Shown here: in pieces, positions 9,229-14,466 of the stretch
Layout of the letters: the number at the start of each line of letters is the position of its first letter
Numbering within the stretch: the stretch's first letter is position 1
DNA from: Funneliformis mosseae
Taxonomy: Eukaryota; Glomeromycota; Glomeromycetes; Glomerales; Glomeraceae
Assembly (NCBI GenBank): GCA_910592005.1
Contig: CAJVPP010002540.1
Span: forward strand, 1 to 14,466
Reading direction: 5' to 3'
DNA length: 14,466 bases
The notes under the pieces: model-generated
The model's database searches: none
What the model saw: the letters and a program-made list of their open reading frames with translations, nothing else
Told to the model about the DNA's origin: nothing
Position numbers and translations under genes: made by a program

Positions 9229-9744
9229 AGACAATTTAAGGGATAAGAATCATTATCATTATTAATCCTATAATAAAATCTAATTCTAAGTTTATCTGCT
9301 AGTAAATATTTGTTAAAGAATGTTTTTAGATTCTTCTAAAAAATGTATTATTAATGTGCAATCCTTGCGAATTGTGACTGTTAGACGGGGTGTTTGAGTG
9401 GTGATTCTTTTAAGTTTACGTAGTAACTCAATTAAGTTTATCTCAAGATTTATAATCTATACGGTAGTGTATTCACGATAAAACTAGGAGCAAGACGACT
9501 CGATTGATTCAGAGGTATAATAATATATTATTGACAATAATAAAAATAAAGATAAGAGATAATAATAGTAAAATAAGAAAATAAGAAAGAATACGAAAAG
9601 AAATCAAAGGAGTTAGAGTACTAAGTGAGATATTAGACCAGGCGCCTCTACAAGGACTACTAGATGTGGATCTAAAAGCAAAATTAAAGGAAAACTAAAA
9701 GTGAACTAAAAGCGAACTATTGTTTACATAGTTCTATTGCTCTC

Positions 9745-9752
9745 TATTTATA
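9745..9752 (-). promoter_or_regulatory. TATA box in LTR 1
   Basis: TATAAATA on the - strand, followed by GAGAGCAATAGAAC, sits at the position expected for the retrotransposon's own Pol II promoter at the U3/R border. The counterpart in the second LTR is TATAAAAG at 10825-10832. Confidence 0.45.
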
Positions 9753-9790
9753 TTAAATTAATACATAGATAGATATAACAAATAAATAAA

Positions 9791-9895
9791 ATATATCTAA
9801 TATGTCTGATATGTCCAAGATATCAATTATATCAAATATGTTTAGTATATCAAATGTATCAAATATATTAAATATGTCTGATATATCTAACATTT
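9791..9895. repeat. 9-bp AT minisatellite in LTR 1
   Basis: About eleven tandem degenerate 9-base units of the type ATATGTCTG, ATATGTCCA, ATATCAA..., ending in ACATTT. They lie in the U3 part of the LTR, between its start and the TATA box. The same unit length and the same ending are found in LTR 2, so the array belongs to the LTR family. Confidence 0.7.
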
Positions 9896-9942
9896 AGATC
9901 TGCAATATGCTGCACTACGTTCGTCAATCCAATCCTGTTACA

Positions 9943-10491
9943 GTATTGTGTATTTTAAATGAAATTAAATAATATTAAAATAAGTATTTTTGATACCTTT
10001 ATGAATAGCCATATGGATATGTGATAGGGTATGTCTTTTTGCTTTTTTATTTAATCACATTTCACTTATCTTTTTAATAGATATTAGGATAAAATATAGA
10101 CTAAATTTATATACCTTTTAAAATAAATAAATCAAAAATCTTAGAATAAAATTGTAATTATTCATAAATATTTACTTTTAACAAAACTGGTATAGAATCA
10201 GTTAATGTAATATGAATATTTAATAATATTATAAAATCTTTACCATAAGTATTATTATTCTTTAGATTGTAATTTTTTACTATTGTTTTCTAATATTTCT
10301 AATATTTTTTTTTAATTAATCTGTATATTCTGTTATTTCTAATTTAATTATTCTATTAATTCCATTATTTTTTATCTAAGTATTCTATTATTTTTGTCAA
10401 CTATATGATGTAATTATGATATTATATTTCCTTTTTAATATTTTTTTTGTTACTTTTATTTAATATTTAATAATAGTTTTATTCTTTTCTT
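9943..10491. other. AT-rich spacer between the two LTRs
   Basis: No gene or RNA is visible. The sequence is AT-rich with T-rich tracts (10260-10480) and resembles the old debris on either side. The left LTR therefore does not look like the partner of the right one enclosing a shared internal region. They appear to be separate insertions. Confidence 0.5.
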
Positions 10492-10824
10492 TGTTATTGT
10501 TAACGTATAATCTTTTCAGATTACAACTATTAAATACAGTATTAGAGGATTAACTCTTTTATAGTTTACATAGTAATTCCAGTTAGTTTATAATAATCTT
10601 AGCTAATTCGCTACCAGTTTATTTGTTAATCAAGTTTATTAGATGTGAGCGACTTCAATCACAAGCTAAGAGTTTTTACAGTAAGTTTGAGAAGAGTTTC
10701 AGATAAGAAATAAGAAATATTTTATTAAAGTAAAAGGAAATAATAAGATAATGATATATGAAAGAAATAAGAAAAGAGAAATAAGAAACAGAGATACACA
10801 AGATGAAAAATAGCGTTGTATTAT

Positions 10825-10832
10825 CTTTTATA
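10825..10832 (-). promoter_or_regulatory. TATA box in LTR 2
   Basis: TATAAAAG on the - strand is followed by ATAATACAACGC, at the U3/R border expected for the LTR promoter. It is assigned by analogy with LTR 1. Confidence 0.4.
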
Positions 10833-10917
10833 AGAAGAAGGTTCTATACAGCCATCAGTCCTGTTTCTTTTAATTGACAAAGATGTTATATTTATTTTTA
10901 TTCTATTACATATTTTA

Positions 10918-11049
10918 ATATATCTAATATATTAATTATGTTAACTATATCAACTATATTAACTATGTTAAACATATTTAATATGTTAAATATATTAGTT
11001 ATATTAAACATGTTAGATATGTTAAATATGTTTGACATTATTAACATTT
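10918..11049. repeat. 9-bp AT minisatellite in LTR 2
   Basis: About fourteen tandem 9-base units such as ATATGTTAA, CTATATTAA and ACATGTTAG, ending in ACATTT like the array in LTR 1. Because 9 is a multiple of 3 the array stays open in frame and gives a 64-codon - strand open frame (10898-11092) of Asn/Ile/Phe/Met triplets. That frame is a by-product, not a protein. Confidence 0.75.
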
Positions 11050-11305
11050 GTATTTCATTATACAATTGTAGATCTATAATCATTAAGATCAATATCTGAT
11101 CACGTTATTCCCTTCTTAAGATTTCTGTTCTAACAGAAATTTCTATAGTACGGTTAAAGAGATTCTGATATTTCTTAGTTTTAAGTCATCTAATTCAGGT
11201 CAATATTAAAGAACATGTATTTAGAATTTGTTTGCTCTCTAAATTTTCAAAAAGAAAATAAATACGAGTTGAACATTGATAGTAATATGTGGTAATTATT
11301 TGACT

Positions 11306-11618
11306 TTAAAGAGTTCTTTGCACAGACGTTATATCATTATCATTTAATAGTTTACCTAAAAAGAAAGCGTTTATTAAAATCCAAACATGATTTTTCATAT
11401 GTTGTACTCGTAAAAGAGCTTGATAAATGTGTTTAACTCTTTCAGTATAAAGCATATTTTCGGTATAGGGTTTTGGTAGTTTGAAAGGTAAGTCTTGGAT
11501 TGGAATTCTTTGTAATTCTTGTAGAATGAGATTGTTAATAACGATATTTGCTATTTTTCCTACAGACTAAGCTTGAATAAATTCTGTATTTATAATATTA
11601 ATTTCACTGATCTGTGAT
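11306..11618 (-). pseudogene. Unrecognised coding segment downstream of integrase
   Basis: In one - strand frame this reads about 100 residues with a single internal TAG, ending at a TAA (11306-11308). Stretches such as LPFKLPKPYTENMLYTERVK and HMKNHVWILINAFFLGKLL look like real protein, and the frame holds far longer than expected in such AT-rich DNA. It follows the integrase C-terminal region by only about 15 bases past a stop. It may be the tail of the polyprotein or a separate accessory open frame of this gypsy lineage, lying between integrase and the 3' LTR. I do not recognise a domain and assign no function. The internal stop falls where Gln or a similar residue would fit. Confidence 0.5.
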
Positions 11619-11633
11619 GATAATCTGAGGCTC

Positions 11634-12870
11634 CTAATTAGTTCTTTCAAGATAAGATTTAAGTTGATCAGCATGCATCAGATTTTTCCTAATTTGTCTA
11701 TCTAATATTTGCAATTTATATGTATCCAGTCGTATAACATTATGAATGTAAAATGGTCTATCAAACTTATCCTTAAATTTGTCTTCATGTATGTGTAATT
11801 GTAAAATATTAAATAAAAGTACTTTGTCTCTGATTTGATAATCTATGCCCTTAGGTGTTTGGTTGTAACATTCCTTTTGCTTTTGTTATTATTGCAAAAT
11901 ATTCTGCTGTGCATTATATCGATATTGTTGTAATTGTGTTATTAAAGATGATGATATTGTTCTATTATTTGTGATAACTTTTATATTGTAGTAGGTCATA
12001 GTACTCAAAGATTTATAAGTAGTATAGTATATCGTTCATATAGTAACTCAAAAGGTTCGTACTTAGTTGTCTTCTATTATGCTGTGTGATATGCGAATAA
12101 GGCTGATGAGAGATAGGCGTCCCATTCTCCTTGATGTTGCTTAGTATATTTAGCTAAAATAGTACACAAGTCTGATTAAAATATTCAGTTAACCTATTTG
12201 TTTAAGGTAATATGGTAAAAAGAGGTTATGCTTTGTCCTAATAATATGTAGCAATGTAACTATTAGCTCATTTTAAAATGATGTAGTTTTATCAGTTAAT
12301 ACTTTCTTTAGAGTCCCATGTTTATACATAATTTCTTGAACAATAAACTGTGCTATTATTTGTGCAATACAATCAGATATAGCAGTAGCTTCAACCCATT
12401 TAGTGAAATACTCTGTAGTAACAATAATGTATCTGTTATCTTGCTTAGTTCGTGGTAGTGACCTTATATAATCATTTTCAATCTGGTTAAAAGGTTGTTT
12501 AATTGAAATTGGATGTAAAGGCTCTTGTTGTCAAAGTGTTCCTTGTCGTTAGTATACATTACATGTTTTCACCTATTTCTTTACTGTATCATACATTTTT
12601 AGCCAATAATATTTGTATTAAAAGTTATGTCACGTTCTAAGTGTTCTCCTAGAGGTTCATTATGAATGTTATATAAAAGAGTTAATCCTCTAACATCATG
12701 TCTAACAGTTGTAATCTGAAACGATTGCATGTTAACAGTATATAATTTATCTTTTTTTTCAATAAGTAATTTATCCTTTTCCTTTAGTAAGTAATATATC
12801 CGTTAGCTAATAATTTATTTGTATTCTATGATTTAGTTTTTGGTTAAATATTTATCTATTATGATCTTTT
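11634..12870 (-). pseudogene. Degenerate Ty3/gypsy integrase
   Basis: Reading right to left, the remains are in order. First comes an N-terminal region (LLKEKDKLLIEKKDKLYTV) leading to LYNIHNEPLGEHLERD, the His part of the HHCC zinc-binding domain; the Cys part is frameshifted near 12550-12610. The catalytic core includes NDYI, RYIIVTTEYFTKWVEA and LTDKTTSF. A core end, P-stop-TNRLTEYFNQT, matches the usual PQTNG...E with CAA turned into TAA. Then follow GEWDAYLSSALFAYHTA and a C-terminal GPY/F-like module (RPFYIHNV...LMHADQLKSY). Both Asp residues and the Glu of the DDE triad can still be seen, but in different frames with several stops, so it is dead. Integrase inserts retrotransposon cDNA into the genome. 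Protease, reverse transcriptase and RNase H, which should lie further right, are absent, so the element is truncated as well as decayed. Confidence 0.8.
12672..12737 (-). repeat. Integrase segment repeated in antisense at LTR ends
   Basis: This 66-base piece of the integrase frame (coding VNMQSFQITTVRHDVRGLT plus a few residues) matches, in inverted orientation, the terminal part of LTR 2 at 10498-10563. I count 55 of 66 identical without gaps, and 10 of the 11 differences are transitions. LTR 1 at about 9350-9415 matches the same stretch at about 45 of 64, also ungapped. The three copies therefore share descent. Confidence 0.75.
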
Positions 12871-14060
12871 ATATAATTGAATATTTCTTTAATTATTTAG
12901 TTAGAATATCATGTAATATCAGTTCTATAGATTCTTAACTTTATAACATAATTATATACCTTTTTGCTAATTGATTAAAATATCATATTTATCATTTCAA
13001 ACTTATTAACAATTTTTATTATTTAGCTATTAATACTATGAAAATTGATAAGAAATAAATACATTATCTAAGTACAGAATCTAATAAATTAATTTTAATA
13101 ATTTGAGAAATTTTAATTTTAGAAGTTATTTACTAAATTCTAATTTTATTGAATTAAATGATCAAATAAAAACTGCTAATTAAACAATCTAAAATCTTAT
13201 TTATGTTATTTATAAAGTTTGTAAAAATTGCATTTTTTTATAACTAATAAAAATTTATAATTAATATAAATTTATTTTATTTTATCAAATATTTGAGATA
13301 TTTTGATGATAAAATTATAACTTTCTGAAAATATTATTAATATTAAAAATAATATTCTTTTTTATAATCAATTAAGATAATATGAACTTATATTTTAAAA
13401 ACATTTATTATATATAATTAAAATTAAAAACCTTCTATTAATAAATAAAAAACTTTAAAATATTTTTATTTAATTTTAATTTAAATTTTTGATTTAATAA
13501 AAGTATATTTTAAATAAATTATTTTATTTAAACTATTTAATATATTAGCTTATTATACAAAGTACTTTTTCTTTAATTAATAATTCTTTTATAATAAAAA
13601 AAGTTTTACACTATTAATGAAAAATTATTCTGTAATTTTCTGATTTTTTCTAATTTAAATAATTCTTCACATATTTATATATCTCAAATAATATATATAC
13701 TTATACTATTTTTTATTTTTTTATAATTATAATTATTATAATTATTATCTTTTATAATAAGTTATCAATATCAAATTAATTAAAATTAGCTTTTATCATT
13801 CAAATATGAATTTCAGATATATTAAAAAAATAATTTTTATTCTTTATCTAGAATTGGTTATAATCTACTATATTAACTTATATTTAAATAAACTTTTATT
13901 CATATCAAACTATAATTTAATAAAAGAATAAAGTCTATAAAAAAAAAAAGTTTTACTATAAAGGAGATGTGATTATTAAGAGGTTTTCGAGATGCTGGTG
14001 TTACCATTGGACCATAAATCAAAAAATTACTTTCCACAAAATTTTTTTTTTTTTCTAAAT
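12871..14060. other. AT-rich, nearly CpG-free stretch without a gene
   Basis: No coding region, RNA or mobile-element ends can be supported. There is no CG dinucleotide from 12803 to 13987. Only simple AT repeats (for example near 13730-13745) and homopolymers (13941-13950, 14041-14054) stand out. A 62-codon - strand frame at 13900-14088 is not convincing. The expected reverse transcriptase of the neighbouring gypsy element is not found here, so this is unrelated older debris. Confidence 0.5.
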
Positions 14061-14170
14061 ATTCTCTTTTACACACGTTCAATTTCAAGCCTTCAAGCCC
14101 CGATTTTATTTTACTCTTTTTGAATTTCTTTCAACTCTTTCAATTCTTTTATAAATATATATCGTTAACG

Positions 14171-14339
14171 ATGGAGAATGGTTATAAAGAAGTGTCTGCT
14201 ATAAAGTAAGTTTTCATATAATTTCATGCTGAATATATAATTCAAACGGTATATAATTAGTTTAGAAGAGTACTTGTTTCTTGTGGATTATCCTCTTGAC
14301 TTGCTTGCAAAATTCTCTGCTACCATTGTTCACTTTTGA
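14171..14339 (+). CDS. Possible start of a spliced + strand gene
   Basis: Host-like composition returns after about 14060. An ATG at 14171 opens the frame MENGYKEVSAI, which runs into a consensus donor GTAAGT at 14206. If an intron of 55 bases ends at the AG of 14259-14260, the frame continues as NLEEYLFLVDYPLDLLAK and stops at TGA 14337-14339, 37 residues in all. An alternative acceptor at 14264-14265 gives another short frame. The product is too short to be complete, so a further intron before the TGA or a wrong model is likely. TATAAATA at about 14150 is too close to the ATG to be its core promoter. I recognise no family. This is a suggestion from splice-site and composition signals only. 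Confidence 0.25.
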
Positions 14340-14466
14340 AGTGAAAGTACTATTCTACTTATGATATACTCGTAAAAATCAAAAACAACTTTCACTTAAT
14401 TGCGAAAAATATTTGGTATTTTATTTCTAACAATATTTTATTATTTTTATTTTTTTTAAAGAATTA

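Larger units (their letters stand above)
5941..9343. other. CpG-free, very AT-rich transposon debris
   Basis: About 3.4 kb of extremely AT-rich sequence with no gene that can be supported. Faint coding traces remain. One is on the - strand at about 6296-6400 (a roughly 30-residue tail reading ITNKELKNLKSIRHKVLEYK before a TAA), and another is near 7830-7950. All are interrupted by TAA/TAG. Three MITE-like elements and a repeated palindromic motif inside it are listed separately. No CG dinucleotide occurs from 5908 to 9367. The region behaves like old, heavily methylated and deaminated repeat DNA. Confidence 0.7.
9344..9942 (-). mobile_element. Solo LTR of a Ty3/gypsy-like retrotransposon
   Basis: Read on the - strand the segment starts TGTAACAGGATTGG and ends ACATTAATAATACA, so it has TG...CA ends and is about 599 bases long. 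It contains a - strand TATAAATAGAG box (9742-9752) about 190 bases from its start, as expected at a U3/R border, and a 9-bp repeat array. It aligns along its length with the second LTR at 10492-11135: shared TTTACGTAGTAA/TTTACATAGTAA, the same purine-rich middle, and a matching array. No internal coding region adjoins it. The 5-base flanks (AAAAA and GTATT) do not match, so a target duplication is not seen and the exact ends are uncertain by a few bases. Confidence 0.6.
10492..11135 (-). mobile_element. Second LTR, probable 3' LTR of the gypsy remnant
   Basis: On the - strand it starts TGTTAGAACAGAAATC and ends GTTAACAATAACA, about 644 bases with TG...CA ends. Its - strand TATAAAAG (10825-10832) lies about 300 bases from the start, and a 9-bp repeat array occupies the U3 part. 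It lies directly downstream, in the same orientation, of the integrase remnants at 11306-12870, which fits a 3' LTR. No clear polypurine tract precedes it (the adjoining bases read ATAGAAATTTC), so the inner border is uncertain. Its last 70 bases match integrase coding sequence in antisense (see 12672-12737). Confidence 0.6.

Noticed and set aside
10898..11092. 64-codon - strand open frame rich in Asn, Ile, Phe and Met
   Set aside because: It is the 9-bp LTR minisatellite read through in frame; its 3-residue periodicity comes from the DNA repeat.
9344..11135. The two LTRs as the paired ends of one short retrotransposon
   Set aside because: They differ too much to be an identical-at-insertion pair, the 549 bases between them have no coding or primer-binding signals, and the integrase lies outside the pair.
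13970..14030. tRNA A-box-like string TGGTCCAATGGTAACACC on the - strand
   Set aside because: It fits the A-box consensus, but no anticodon stem, T arm or B box follows within tRNA length.
13900..14088. 62-codon - strand open frame
   Set aside because: Its second half is A/T homopolymer sequence in a CpG-free block, and there is no family resemblance or supported splice structure.

Overview
The window looks like nuclear DNA from an arbuscular mycorrhizal fungus of the Rhizophagus type (Glomeromycotina). Four things point that way: extreme AT content, short genic islands in a sea of decayed transposons, a MATA-type HMG-box gene (a family known to be greatly expanded in Rhizophagus), and a Ty3/gypsy integrase whose motifs resemble those of this lineage. 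The assignment rests on recognised protein style, not on a database match.

Layout. 1-2839: a decayed transposase with hAT-like motifs on the + strand, ending directly against a GC-richer terminal-repeat-like motif (2840-2868). About 3060-5940: the more GC-balanced, host-like part. It holds the only intact recognisable gene, an intronless MATA_HMG-type HMG-box protein on the - strand (3422-3967) with a TATA box and a pyrimidine-rich leader. It also holds long intergenic sequence and an unassigned open frame at 5618-5938. 5941-9343: very AT-rich debris containing no CpG dinucleotide at all from 5908 to 9367. Inside it lie an inverted pair of 157-bp MITEs, another MITE-like hairpin element, and two copies of a palindromic GC-rich motif. 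9344-12870: remains of Ty3/gypsy retrotransposons, all on the - strand: two LTRs (9344-9942 and 10492-11135), an unrecognised downstream coding segment, and a degenerate integrase lacking reverse transcriptase. 12871-14060: another AT-rich, nearly CpG-free stretch. 14060-14466: host-like sequence again, with a possible start of a + strand spliced gene.

No operon-like logic links the genes. The shared process is decay. Stops replacing Gln and Trp codons, Asp-to-Asn changes at presumed catalytic sites, transition-biased differences between repeat copies, and missing CpG all fit methyl-cytosine deamination or a RIP-like process acting on transposons, while the HMG gene stays open. The most unexpected structure is a 66-bp stretch of integrase coding sequence that is repeated, in antisense, at the end of the retrotransposon LTRs.
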